Origin: Paralichthys olivaceus
Lineage: Eukaryota; Chordata; Actinopteri; Pleuronectiformes; Paralichthyidae
DNA: 64,000 nucleotides
Direction of reading: 5' to 3'
NCBI RefSeq assembly: GCF_024713975.1
Contig: NC_091096.1
Location: 1,645,001 to 1,709,000, forward strand
Below the pieces are notes generated by a model. The model was not told the DNA's origin. It was given only the letters and a program-made list of their open reading frames with translations, and did not search any database. Below, piece after piece: positions 24,326 to 42,100 of the stretch. The number at the start of each line of letters is the position of its first letter. Positions within the stretch are counted from its first letter, which is position 1. Position numbers and translations under genes: made by a program.

Positions 24326-26279
24326 CCACGCACAGACTATTTTCTACCACGAGAACGGATCTGTCATTTTGCTTTTTCGAATTAAAGAAAAGCTTCTTTA
24401 ATTTGCTTTTTGAAGTTGACGTTGCAAAAAATAACAAAATAAATTCGATGTTATGTTTCCAACATCTTCGGACTCCGACTCCGTCTTTCACAAGATGCAA
24501 AGAATTCAAGTGGATGTGAGGTTTTTGCTTTTAGCACGAGAACATGTCGGAGATGCTTCAGAGTTTGAAGTTAACTGTTTTGTTGAGCTGTAACATTTTA
24601 AATAAATAAAGTTTCCATAAATCCTACAATAGTTTAACACTTGCTATTTAATATTTCATCTGTAAATTATAAATAAACTCTGACTTCAGGCTTTTCTTCA
24701 CACAATCATCCCGTCACTGTACGACGGAGTATTAATGTCACGGTAAAGAAAATTAAATTCTGAGATTTCGAGAAAAAAGTCGTAATTTAATCTACGTCTC
24801 CTGTTTTAAAATGAGGAGCGTCTTCTACTTTATAAGTTTCACAACTAACAAAATGCTTCCTCAGCTCAACATGGTCACTAGAATCAGGAGAAGCTGAGTT
24901 TATTATAATCACACTGACAAGTTATTTATTCTTGTAAATTTACGACTTTATTCTAGCGATATTACAAGTTTCTTCTCGATGACGACTTAATTCTCCAAAT
25001 CGAATGTTTTCCCTCGACGAGGCGCTAACACTCTGTTGCGTTAAATTAAAATTAGAGCCCAACAAATATGGATTATTGGGGCTGATGCAGATATTAAGGA
25101 TTTAAAAGATTCTCATACTGATATTAGTTGATTTACATATTTAAAATAATTGGCAACGATTTCCAAGATGTTATCAAACCCAAGAAATGTGAGTGAGGTT
25201 TAAAAGACTTCATCATAAATAACTATAAACATAAAGAAAACAAAAAATTCTACCAAATATATAGAACTTGAATCAGGGAACTCAAAAAGGTTCATATTCG
25301 TCGGGCTCGGGTCAAAAACTTTGTAATTACTCAGATTAACTTTGCGGCTGTGTCAGAGCAGCGCGAGGTCACATGACGCAGCAGAAAGGTTTTAACCTTC
25401 TTCACACAAACGCTCCGAACGTAAAGAGAATTCAAAGAGGTTGAAAAAGCATCTGAGTCGAGGCCGCAGCCTCAAACTACACGTTCAGCTCCTCCACCGC
25501 CGACCAAGCAAAACAGAGAGCGACTGTAACAAACGTCTGGATTCAGACAGTTCAGGAGGTGTGTTTGTGCAATAAGGCAAATTACGGACGAGTGCAAACA
25601 CTCACATCTGCTATCGACTGTTAATCCTGCACGACAACTACAGAACCGCTACCACTCACTTCTAACGGAAATACGTTTGGACACTGGAGTCGGTTACTCT
25701 TTACATCTGTTAGTCCGCTTGACGCGTCTGTTGTTGACGTCGTTAGGAAATAAATTGCACGTCGACGTGTGGCGAGTGAACGTTCAGGCACAAGCTGACT
25801 CGTGAATACTCGCCGAGCTCGTCAGCGTTAACAGAGGAGAAAAAAAGGGGAAATGTTTTGTGGCTCAGACGCTTTTCGTGTTTGTGTCACATCGTCACAA
25901 ACGAATACTTCCACAGGTGAACAGTTACAAGATCCCAGGAGAAGAACTGTTCATGCACAACAGTTCTTCGACAGTAGAGCTGAGCGAGATGACTTCAGAT
26001 CAGTTATTTACATTATACATCTTAACCGCCCAGCGTCACGCTACAGTACTTCATAGTATTGTGTTCAAACTTCCACTGTTTGTCTGCGACCCACCTCGAG
26101 GGTCAGAGGTCAACGTCCGACTGCGCCACAGTCCCAAAGGAGTCATGATTTGCTCCCACAATGCATTGCTGGAAGGAGGAAGCGGCGAGGTCGGTAAAAA
26201 AAACGGCTACAGGTGAGTCACCGAGGACGAGGGTTGATTCCCTGCGGCTGCTGCGGCGCTGGTGGAGGTGAGGCGACCG
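23651..26279. other. Tail-to-tail interval between ascc2 and rnf215
   Basis: The ascc2 3' untranslated region follows the TGA at 23650; AATAAA-type signals occur at about 24439 and at 24601-24610. A C homopolymer followed by a CA repeat lies at 24280-24321. The rest of the interval (24.65-26.28 kb) presumably holds the rnf215 3' untranslated region on the minus strand. I see no other gene: the open frame at 25860-26216 on the plus strand has no recognisable domain. Confidence 0.5.
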
Positions 26280-30938
<4,659 letters not shown>

Positions 30939-31296
30939 GGTCCGAGGCGACACGGAGGAAACGTTAACAAACACGAAAACCCAGCGTGTCAGACATTGTT
31001 GTTCTGGAGCGGAAGCTGGTGACGTTTCTCTCCTTCCTCTGAGAATGTAAACAAGCCCGGATAACTTCCGGGTCAACCGGAAACGAGGAGGGTGTTAGCA
31101 TCTTGTCTCGCACGGTTCAGATACATCGTGAAATAAAGAGCAGAATAGTTTTATCTTTGCTGTGTGATCACAAATAAACAATACATGTGTGTTCGTTTCA
31201 TTATAATTAGTTTTTTATATCTTCACACGGATTTATCTTTAAAATACATCAGATGTGCTCTTCGGTGTCCGCCATGTTGTTGCGTCATTGTTGCTA

Positions 31297-31460
31297 TGGC
31301 AGCTCAGAAGGGACAAACCAATATCTGGCTTTTCGCGATTTTTCGCAACATGAAGGCCACCGTAGTTCTTTCACTTGATGACGGGTTAAAGGTGACAGGT
31401 CGACACCGCTACATGCCGCGAAAGTTTAATTCAATAATAAATATAAAAAATAAATCATAA
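31297..31460 (+). other. Small ORF of unknown status
   Basis: A 54-codon frame starts MAAQKGQTNIWLFAIFRN and runs to the TAA at 31458-31460, with a favourable start context (gctATGG). A possible donor (AAAG|gtgaca) lies near 31390. I do not recognise the peptide. It could be a first coding exon of an unidentified gene, a divergent transcript from the rnf215 promoter, or chance. Confidence 0.2.
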
Positions 31461-31553
31461 TTTATTAGTAAAATAACACACACTTTGTTCACTTAGTGCA
31501 ATTCAAGCAGGTGTTTTGTTGAAGGAAAAAAAAAAGTGGCACGTCTGTTCAGT

Positions 31554-31605
31554 ATGACTCATTTCAATATGACTCATTTCAATATGACTCATTTCAATAT
31601 GACCT
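31554..31605 (+). promoter_or_regulatory. Three tandem AP-1 sites in a 15-bp repeat
   Basis: The unit ATGACTCATTTCAAT is repeated three times without change, followed by a fourth partial copy that reads ATGACCTG. Each full unit carries a perfect TGACTCA (31555-31561, 31570-31576, 31585-31591). The array lies about 0.6 kb upstream of the rnf215 start codon and 0.8 kb upstream of the SEC14-like start codon. Confidence 0.6.
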
Positions 31606-31923
31606 GAAAGTTCTGAAATGAAACGGGTCAGTAAAAGTGACTAAACAATAACAGCCGATGTAGGAGCTGAAATAAGTGAGATAATTGTTCGTTAAGCTTT
31701 GAATCTTCCTTTAGCAGATGTACCTCCGAGCTGATATCATAGCTGCTGGAAGATGTTACACAACAAGCTAACAACAAGCTAACAACAAGTATCACATGAC
31801 CTGCACCTGCCATGTGTGTATATAATATGATTTGATGCTGTAGAATTTGCTGATAGCACATGTTCGTAGTTTGAAAAAGTGACGTCACGTTTTCATCAAG
31901 TCTAACATAAACATCTTGGAGAA

Positions 31924-32122
31924 GGGGGCGGGGCTCATCCCCCTCCTTCTCTTTGGTTCATGTTTTTCCGCTCAGAGTGATCGTCCTGTCATTTCTCTTA
32001 TCTTTGGCCAGGTCAGCTGGTTTCGGGGGCGGGGCTTCCTCCTCCTTCTCTGTGGTTCATGTTTTTTCGCTCAGAGTGATCGTCCTGTCATTTCTCCTAT
32101 CTTTGGCCAGGTCAGCTGGTTG
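31924..32122 (+). repeat. Tandemly duplicated 101-bp GC-box module
   Basis: Copy 1 (31924-32022) and copy 2 (32025-32122) both start with GGGGGCGGGGCT, an Sp1-type GC box, and share 'gctcagagtgatcgtcctgt' and 'ctttggccaggtcagctggt'. They differ at only a few positions. The pair lies 250-450 bp upstream of the SEC14-like start codon, so it probably belongs to that promoter. Confidence 0.75.
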
Positions 32123-32123
32123 G

Positions 32124-32157
32124 AGAGAGAGAGAGAGAGAGAGAAACATAGAGAGAC

Positions 32158-32203
<46 letters not shown>

Positions 32204-32207
32204 AGGT
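32124..32207. repeat. GA/CT microsatellite
   Basis: GA-dinucleotide tract of about 80 bp with a few interruptions. It lies directly upstream of the likely leader of the SEC14-like gene, where GAGA tracts often form open or triplex-prone promoter DNA. Confidence 0.85.
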
Positions 32208-32376
32208 GATTACATGTGTGGTTCCACCTGACGTCCAGCTGGAGACAACACGACACCGAGGACGGAGCGCAGCATCCCGGGGAGAAGGTGCGGGAGGAGC
32301 CGGTGACGCGGTGGAAACCAGCTGCGTCTGAGGATCTGAGTTTAAATCTGCTCCGTCACGTCCTCTGAGCTCAGAC

Positions 32377-33134
32377 ATGAGCGGAAGAGTTGGAGACCTG
32401 AGTCCTAAACAGACTGAAGCTCTGCAGCAGGTAGTTATCATCTTCTTCTTCTTCATCTTCATCTTCTTCATCATCTTCTTCTTCATCATCTTCATCTTCT
32501 TCATAACAATAATAATAATAATAACAGTGATACTCACTCGTCATTATTAGATTCGTCACATTCTGCAGTTTCCTGTGAATCTCTCTGATTCCACAGTCAC
32601 ATTATTTCTCTCGTACCTAAAAAGCACAATATCAATTTGGCTCTTTCTCATCTTTTACTTCCTGGGTTTCATTGTCATGGTTACATCACATCCAGTCAGT
32701 CCAGGTTTTATAAGCTGCTCCCTCTCTGATGGTTAATACAGTTCAGGTGCATTAGTGGGTTTAGTGGGGGGGGTGTAATATTGTGTAATGATAATAAACT
32801 TTATTCATAGCAGGAGGTGCTTCAAGGTCCAGTGTGTAAGATTCAGGTGAGAGGATCTAATGGCAGAAACTTAATGTAGAATAATCCTCATGATGTTTTC
32901 ACTAGTTCGTTTCATCTAAATTATATGAATTGTAGTTTTCTTTACCTCAGAAAAGACCCTTTATATTGAAATACTTTATATTGAAATACTTTATATTGAA
33001 ATACTTTATATTTACATGGAGGGGACCCTCTCTACAGAGGTCGCCATGTTTTTTACATTAGTCCAGACTGAACAAACTAAAACCTTTTGAGTTTTCAATT
33101 AAAGACTACCACAGTTTCTTTTTCATGTTTGGAA

Positions 33135-33188
<54 letters not shown>

Positions 33189-36100
33189 GTTCAGCTGCAA
33201 CATGACACTTCAACACTAGGTGTCACTAAATTCTACACACTGCACCTTTAAGTTGAAGATGAAAGATTGAGCGCAAAGAGAAAGAAACCACGAGAAAGAA
33301 TTGAATTTAGTTTAAAATAATGAATCTGACTTCACACAGCAATACTGCACGGACACAGAAACAAACGCGCTACAGATGACGAGAAGCTGACGAGCTGTAA
33401 ATAAATGAATGAATATGTAAATAAATGAATTCCAGCTCATCAATGAGCTCCATCATCATTAAACACATCAGACTCACAGAGACGACTGTGTTTCACTGTG
33501 GATTAAGTAAGTCTGACTGAAGGGGAACTTTGTACACTTAGATAAGGTGAATCACACTATATGACCAAAAGTATGTGGACAGAGGAAGTGAGTTATTGCC
33601 ATCACCAGAGCATATTGTTCTAAACTTAATTTAGGGAAATCCTAATGCTGAGTCATGCATTGTGTGCTGCAGACGTTGTGTGTGGATATAAACGAATGTT
33701 TCAGTTTGATAAAGAGTCGGTTTTCAAAGCGTCAACACCTCTGGGATGGATTTAAAGTGTTTACCTCACCAATGCTCGTGTTGTGGGAGAAAATCCCTGC
33801 AGCAAGTTTCCAACATCGTGTGAAAACCAGAAAGTAACAGCAGGTGTTGGAGTTCTTCTTCAAATCATTCTTTAAAGCAAAGTCACTGGAGAGTTCTGTT
33901 TTCTTTAGCTTTAGTAGAGTTTAGAGTGTTGATCGGACAAAACACCTCCGACAAGGCTAACACCCAGTCTCACCGTGTTTGTTCGGATCACCTCTGAAAC
34001 CCGTGGGTCGTGCACCAGCTCTCCACAAACTGTCGGAGAAATCACTTCAGGAGCTTTTGTGCAATCTCAGTAACGGTCAGATGGAAATATGGAAATATAC
34101 ACGACTCTAATTAGAGAAAACAAATGTTTTGAAAATTTAAATATTTGGCTGAAGATAAACCCTTACTTCCTCTTCCTCTGCAGTTTCGAGAGAGGATACA
34201 AGACATTCTTCCTCAACTTCCCGCACAGCATGACCACTTCCTGTTGCGCTGGCTCAGAGGTGAGTTAAATTACGACACCTGCTCTCGTTCCATCCTTTTA
34301 CTTTCTCTGTTTCGTGTTAAGCACTTTGTTACATTAGCATAAAAAGTGATATAGAAATAAACTTTATAGTAATACTTATTGTTGTCATTACATTTTGAAG
34401 CAGATTTCAGTGAAACAAAACTCCCTCCTCTTCCTGATTCTCTCCTAAGCGACGTAAAATAAGTGATTTAAGCAGTTTTAGGTCGAATAAATAAAAGTTC
34501 TTGAATCGTAATGTGAAAGATCTGTGGTTCCATCCCACGGCTCCTCATCCTCTCCTGTCACATCTATTTTATTTCTAATTTCAAATTAAAAAACTAATCC
34601 AACTTGTATTTCGCCTGATCCGATCTGATCACTGGGCTCAGGAGGTGGAAAACAGGAATAACCCCTTCGTCCCCTCATCTCTCTCCGTTTGCAGTAAATG
34701 TGCGTTCCTCTTCCCCATCGTCAGTTTGAGTTCATGGTGAAAATCTGCTGCTGTCATAGTGCGGGAAGCAGAAGCTGCGGTTGATCACATGAGGCGACTT
34801 GAAGCAACGCATGTAAACACTGATTGCAGCAGTTGAGAAACTCACACGGTCGTGGAACACGATGCTGAAACCACAACTGAAAAAAAAAAAGCCCAGAATC
34901 TGCTCTGACCCCTGATGTCACAGCAGCTCAACCAGGACCCGGCATCTTTTATTCTCTCAGTGTGTCTGACCGTGATCGGAGGTGGAGGTTGTGCGCTCAG
35001 ACTCCACGACTCCACGCATCCGGCTAATCCACCGATAATCGCATTAAACGTTGACTACGATGAGCCACAGCTCGTCTGCCAGGAGACACTGAGCCGCTGG
35101 GTTTCTGTCGGGAACAGTCCATTCATTGATTTGAAGAGAATCACCCGAGGCCGCTCACGCTCAGAGTTAATGATTGACCTTATAATAATCAGGATCACAC
35201 ACACACACACATCAGGTTATAACACCATGTTGTGTGATGCAGAATTCACTTTGAATGTGGTGACATCATGTGTTGCTGCAGTGCATTGTGGGTCTGTGGT
35301 TTTGCCCATAAATGCAAAAACAGTTCGTCCCTGATATCAAACGTCAGAATGAGGCCCGAGGCGGCTGGCGGGTGTTCCTCTGGTTTGTTTATCAGCAGGA
35401 ACTTTCACAAAACCTACTTTGATTTCTCCGAGAATAAATTCAGGGCTCTTGATGAAAAAACATCACATTTCTCAGTGACGCTAATTAACACATTTAAATG
35501 TGGCGTGAGACGGTTGGACCTTGTCGGAGACTCACAGTGCGAGGGTGGTGTCATCCGCTGTTATCAGATGAACTCCAGCCACGCTGTAAACTTTTATCAC
35601 GGCTTCAGATAACGTCACAGGTTTGATTTCTGTGTTCACAAGTGGCCACACATGGGACACACACCCACTATTCTCTTTATTACCAAGTATTTCATATTCT
35701 TCTTCTCGACCACTCAAGTTGCATTCACCCATACGATGTCAGGGCAATCTTGCAGTCGGGGATCGAACCACCGGCCTTGTTGACAGTAGACAGCCTTCTT
35801 GAACTCCCAAAACATCAATCTCAAATCTCTCAGCGAAGCCACTGATGATTACGTCCTGTTGGCCGTACACTTACTCCCGACCCACAACAACACTTGTCTC
35901 CGTCTCCACGTCCTGCCCTGTCCCCGTCTGTCCCTGCCGGTCACTCCGAGCCCTCGAGGCCACGGTTACGCTGCCAGAACGGAGCGTTAGCTGCTAAACT
36001 TTAATCCACTGCTGGAGGAGGTATAGTGAGCGTCGCTGCAGAGCTAATCACCTTACACAGTGAATTAGCGTTGTGTGTCCATGTGTCCCCCGTCCCTCAC

Positions 36101-39100
36101 ACTGTGGTTCAGTCATGTCAGAGAAGAGGATCGTTACTCTCCGAGGCCTCAAAGTGAATTCTTACTGTTTATAAGAGATTCTTGTGTGTCGTGGTCCCTG
36201 CAGCTGCTTTTTACAGAAACCTTTAAAAAAAACTCTTGTGTAATTTCTTCGCGGCTAATTTCTTTCACATGATGGTGATTTAGTGATCGACTTGTTTTTC
36301 CCCTAATTCTGTTGGTTGTTAAAAGGTTTACGAAACAGTTTGTTCAGTGTTTTCGGCAAACGTTGTAGTTGTTGGTACAAGGAAGCTGAAACTAAATAAA
36401 GACAGGATAAAACAGGATCTGAAGATGTTTAGTTTTAAACTGGTCTCATTATTATCTCCGCCGAGGAGGTTTGTGTGTTTGTCAGCAGGATTAAACAAAA
36501 AGTACTCGACGGATTTCCAAGAAACTGGTGGAAGGATGAGACACGAGTGAGGACAGAAGTCGGATCAAAACTTTCTGTAACTTTTAAACATGTTCGTTTT
36601 GAGAATAATTCTTGGATCTTGATCTGAATCTAGTGGATTTAAAAGTGATCTGATAGAGACACTTGTTTTCAAATCCACATCCATCTGTTTATGTAAAAAA
36701 GTTTAAAGAAGCTCTGCTATTACACAATACACGTCTTTATCTTCCTCATATCTTTTTCTACGGACGTGCTTGGTTATCATTTTAGATATGGTTCTGTTTT
36801 TATTTTATTTCCTCACAGACAGTTTCATAACTTGGAATGAGACAGTCAGTCATTTTTAAATCATACATTTCATAAGATCGAGACCAGTGAGATACACTGA
36901 CCTCCTGGAAAGTCTCGAACTACTTTCTGTAGGTTTATACATTTTATTCTTTTTGGGGTGAGCGGAGGAAAATGTGGAACAGAGAGAGAGACCAGAAAAT
37001 AAAACCATGACTAGATGCACCGATATCTGAGATCACCTCATCAGTCTCGTTCGGAGGAGCTGAGAACGTACAGGAGACATTCACCTGTTTGTCCTTAATG
37101 TTTTTTTAAAATAACTGTATGAGTTATAGTGTCATATGAAGCATAGCATCTCTCTGTTCTTTCTCTGTTTCAGCCAGAAACTTCAACCTGCAGAAGTCGG
37201 AGGCCATGCTGAGAAAGGTAACGTGACATCTCATCTTTTCCTCTTCAGAACAGGCCTCATGTAGAAGTGAAATGGAAAGTGGAGGTAGAACCTTGCTGCC
37301 CTCTCCTTCACTCACTTATCTGTGGTGTGTGAAAGTGCAGTCTCCTCCAGCGGCACAGGAGTGGCAGCAGATTACAGAGGTAACGATTCTCTGTGGGGAA
37401 ACTGAGTCACTGCTGCAGACTGAGGGGATCAGATAGAGATGACACAAGATTTACAGCCTCCAGACTTAAAGCTGCAGGAACTGATTAATACCCGATAGGG
37501 GGTTGAAAACAACAAGCTGACGAGAGGAGCAGCCCTGACGAGCCGACGTCTCATCAACAATAACATCCGACCTTCTTAACGTATAATGAATTAAGTTATC
37601 ACTTATAAATAAAAGTACGGTGGCCCTGAAAGCTCAACACAGTCGAGACAACAAACACAAATCGACAAATCAGAAGCAGAATCGTCGCATTGTTGTTTGT
37701 TCCGGTTGTTTTAGTAACGTGCAGTAAAAAGATGATCATATCATAGATAAACCTCATCAGACTCACAATCTACTCTGCAGCTGCCTGCGTCAGCTTTCTA
37801 TCTGAACATTTACAAATCAGAACAGTTTGTGAACATGTGTTTGCACGTGTGTACTGTCGTGTGTGTATTTGCACACGACTGATCCCTGTCCTGCTGACGG
37901 AGCAGGTTTCACATCATCTACCGACTAAAACCTCCTAAGCCACTTAATTCACCACACTGTGCTCGGGGTGGGGGGTGGGGTGGGGGGGGGTCGGTTGCCG
38001 TAGAAACAGTTTCTGTCGTAACTCAACACGAATTCATCTTTTAACTTCACGCCCGTCTTTTCTTCCAGCACGTGGAGTTCAGGAGACACATGAAAGTGGA
38101 CACGATAATCACAGAGTGGCGTCCACCAGAGGTAAAAACAGGACACGTGTGAACCCCGCGGACAGAAACTGAGTCATTCTGCTCACTGATGCTCTGATGT
38201 TCGGCTGCAGGTGATAGAGAAGTATCTGTCCGGAGGGATGTGTGGTCACGACCGCGAGGGAAGCCCCATCTGGTACGACGTGATCGGGCCGGTGGATCCC
38301 AAAGGCCTCTTCCTGTCCGCCTCCAAACAGGACTTCATCAAGTCCAAGATCAGAGACTGTGAGATGCTGCAGCAGGACTGCACCCTGCAGTCACAGAGGG
38401 TGAGAGACCGGAGCCCTTCAGGGGACGTTGGGTTGTGACCATGTTGTCCTACAGTCTCCAGTTATAGAATTTAAGGGGCTTCTCATAAAGGGGCCCCCTG
38501 CGACTCGAGGTGGCGTCCACGTAAATTTTTCCCAGTCAGGAAATCATTTTTCTGATTATTCAGACGCCTCATTAACGCACAGTTTCTAACTACAACCTTA
38601 CAGAGCTGCATTTTCTTCTTCTCTTGTTTCTTCAGTTTATCAACTTGAGTTTAATACTTTTTGTTGATAATTTTGCTTTGGATGAAATATCCTAAAGTTT
38701 AAAGGTATTTTAAAGGAAACTTTTTCACTTTTCACATTTTAACGCATAGCAGACGACTTAACTCTTATTTTCAAATGTGATATTAATTTGACTTTTTATT
38801 TTATTATGCAGTTTTTATGGGTTTTTTTACATTTTGGCCAAAAAAACCTTTGAACAATAATTTCTTCCTTTTTTAGAAATATTTCATTAATTTCTGTCTC
38901 ATTTGGAATCATATGAATTTCTCACTTTTCTCACTTGATGAATCAAATTGTACAGTTTTATCCAACGTGACCACAAACTTATTTAATGACCAACCTGCTC
39001 TACCACCTTTGCAATGTTTTATTTACATTAATACATTTTTCATCCAGCTGGGGAAGAACGTGGAGTCGATCACGATGATCTACGATGTTGAAGGTCTGGG

Positions 39101-39143
39101 TCTGAAACACTTATGGAAGCCTGCTATAGAAACATATGGAGAG

Positions 39144-39189
<46 letters not shown>

Positions 39190-42100
39190 CGAGGTGATGC
39201 ATTAGAATTAGTCTGGATCTTAAAACGTTCTCTGCGTCACCAGATCCTCCAGATGTTTGAAGACAACTACCCAGAGGGTTTGAAGAGGCTGTTCGTCATT
39301 AAAGGTGAATTCCTCCAGAAAACGGATGATTCTTGATTATTGCTGCTTAAACGTCTGGTTTGTACCTTTACCTTTATTTTCTCTTGCAGCCCCCAAACTC
39401 TTTCCTGTGGCCTTCAACCTCGTCAAGCACTTCTTGAGCGAGAACACGAGACACAAGATCAATATCCTCGGAGGTGAGACGCCGCGCGTTATCGCATCAG
39501 ATTTGAAAAGAACGTTAGATTCAGATGGATTTTTTTTTTTTAAACGTGCGCTGCTGTTTGACAGCGAACTGGCAGGAGGTGTTACTGAAGTACATCGACG
39601 CGGAGGAGCTGCCGATGATATACGGCGGTAAACTGACGGATCCTGACGGAGATCCTCGCTGTCGCACCCGGGTGAGTCAACCACTCAGCGTCCTGTAGTC
39701 TGCTTTGTAGAGAAGAGGGCTGACGGGTCGGAGGAGACAAGTGGATGCACGTAGACGCAAATTACCCCTTTGTAAAGGGATCCACCCACAGGGCAGGATT
39801 TACTCAATGCAAAAACTATAATTTAAGTTCATCCAAAGGTTTGTTTCTCGTGATCAGCAGATGAATCCGCACTCTACATCTGTTCTGCTGAAATCAATGT
39901 CATCACACACACAAGGGTCAGTTGTTTTATGGAAAATGTTTGAGGCAATAAAAATGTGTTTTTATCTTATTTTTTTATTTTATTTTATCAGAATTGTGAC
40001 ACAAAAGTCAGTTGCTTTGAATGAGGTCACTTTACTTTAACAGGAAACACGTCTGTTCTGAACGATCAGCCCTCCTCTCTGAAGTCTGAAAAAGTCTGTG
40101 CACATTATTTTGGAGTAGTTTCATGTTTGTCGTCTCTTATCTCTGAAACTTTCCCCTCCTGCTCTGTAGTTTTCTCTCTCTGGCTTCCCTCCTGCGTTAG
40201 CTTGGCAGCCACAGCTTTGTTTTGGAGACAGAGCAGCTGGTTTTTTATGTTTACTGCTGACGTGTTGTGAGTTTACATTTGAGGATTTGACTGGCAAATT
40301 ATGTTCTCATCGCACCAGCTCTTCCAGTTCCTCCAGGCAGAGAATAATTAATTTGCCTGAGCAGGAAAGTAGAGTCTGATCCAGGCAGAAGTTTTCTAAA
40401 GGACTGGATCATAGAAGATTCATTTTAATTTAACATTTCTGCAGACAATCCACAGAAAGCTGCAAATTAAAAACACTTCTGCTTCGCTGTGTAGAAACGA
40501 CAGATCCTCGGTGTAGTGTTGAGCAACTAGTGAAGGAAACAGCAGCTTGAGGCTTCATCCACTCGTCTACACTTTCATTTGAAAACACATTAACACAGAT
40601 TCGTCCACACGACTCCGGAGTTTTAGAGCCGGTAAAGTCTGGAAACGCTGCTGGTCCCGTTTTAGTTTGAAAACTCCGGACGAGCAGAAACTGAGATGTT
40701 TGGAAACAAAGACGTCGGTAAACTGTCGTGTGGACAGAGATCGGTTTAGTTTGAAAACCGCTGCTGTCAAATGAAAACGTAGTTGTGTGGATGCAGCCTA
40801 ACAATAGAAAATACTCTAGATGAGAGAACTGACGTGTGTTTGTTACTGTTTCTGTAGATTTTTAATTGGGCCCAGGACAAATGAGGAACACAAGGAAAAG
40901 AAATTCATTTACGGCCGTGTTCAGGAGACGATGTTTTTCTATTTTCTACCGTTTCTGTTTGTTGTTTTTCTAAAATCTTTTTGGTTAGCTAGCTGTGTCA
41001 TTGACATTATACTGTGTGGTTTTTATTGGACTGTAGAAACTATTAGACTGAGAGCACGCTCATGATGATAAATGAATCTGAAAGCAGGAGCAGCACTAGA
41101 CACATTAATGAACGTGATTAACGACAGCTCATGTAAACATCTTAATGTTAGCAACTTAGCATAAAGACTGGAGGTGGAGGGATTCAACAAATCACTCTGT
41201 TCAGTAAACTCAGAGATTCTCACATTTCACCAAACAGATCTTTTCAGTTCTGTGATTTAAAAAGGTTCCAGTGAAAATACACTGAATGCTCTCAAATGGA
41301 ATCGAATATTATAAAACACGATGATGGGTTCATATTAATCCTGTTACTCTCAAAATGTTACTGTACAATATTAAATGAAAGTTTCAACAGTTTTGCAGTT
41401 GCGGTCCCTGACAACTAGGGATTGCTGCGGCCCTTAGATTTAACGAAACGTATATAAACAGTGATTCTCAGAGTTGTTGTCGGACTCTGTTCGTCTGTTT
41501 CCGTCTGTTTCCAGTCTTTGTGCAAACCTCAGCTCATCTTCTCATCTAACTGGAAATGAGTTTGTTTCCATCTCATTGTTCGTTTACCGGTTTGACGGAA
41601 TAATTACATCCTACGATGTTTTTGTCAAACTACAGGAAAGGTTGTTGTAGTTCTTGATGTCTGTTTAAAAAAGTTATGAGCCGTGCAACAGGACATTAAA
41701 AACTTCAGAGCCAAGTGTCATTGAGCATTTCACTAATTAATAACCAGTTGTTCTGTACATCAGCCATTTATTGATCTATAAATAATTACAGATTACATTA
41801 CAACGTAATTCATTAATTGATATTTAGATTGTTTATTAAAATATATTATACAGGAAATCAATAAATAGTTCAAATTTATGAGCGGTTTACAAAAACGACG
41901 TAAAATCCTAATTTAATAATACATTGATATTGATGTTGTTTGTTTGTAGTCATAATATATTAACATGTATTGTAAATTAATGGATTCATGCAAAGTGTAT
42001 TAATTTATTAATTAATGAAATGCTTCGTTACCATTGTGTGATTCTACACATTGTGAGCTTCTTTCTTCACTTCATATGTTTCTGCTTCAGTTTGTGTAAA

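Larger units (their letters stand above)
30939..32376. promoter_or_regulatory. Head-to-head promoter interval of rnf215 (-) and the SEC14-like gene (+)
   Basis: About 1.4 kb separates the two start codons. From left to right it holds: the rnf215 leader; an X-box-like palindrome GTTGCTATGGCAGC at 31290-31303 beside a CRE-like TGCGTCA; a small open frame starting at 31297; three tandem AP-1 consensus sites (31554-31592); a 101-bp GC-box module present twice (31924-32122); a GA/CT microsatellite (32124-32206); and the SEC14-like leader. Confidence 0.6.
34260..37173 (+). other. Intron 2 of the SEC14-like gene with repeat fragments
   Basis: This 2.9-kb intron has no supported exon. About 35640-35830 contains 'gtcggggatcgaaccaccgg', a tRNA-derived-SINE-like phrase common in teleost repeats. 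About 36455-36660 contains 'ccgccgaggaggtttgtgtg' and 'gtcagcaggattaaacaaaa', the start of another very common fish dispersed repeat. Confidence 0.5.

Noticed and set aside
25860..26216. 118-codon plus-strand frame between ascc2 and rnf215
   Set aside because: No domain, no upstream exon and no polyadenylation signal in place; the interval is better explained as rnf215 3' untranslated sequence.
31953..32231. Arg/Glu-rich frames over the GA tract
   Set aside because: They are produced by the duplicated GC-box module and GA microsatellite upstream of the SEC14-like leader.
35755..35785. tRNA-like B box
   Set aside because: Only a B-box-like phrase in a repeat context; no A box or cloverleaf could be drawn, so no tRNA gene is called.
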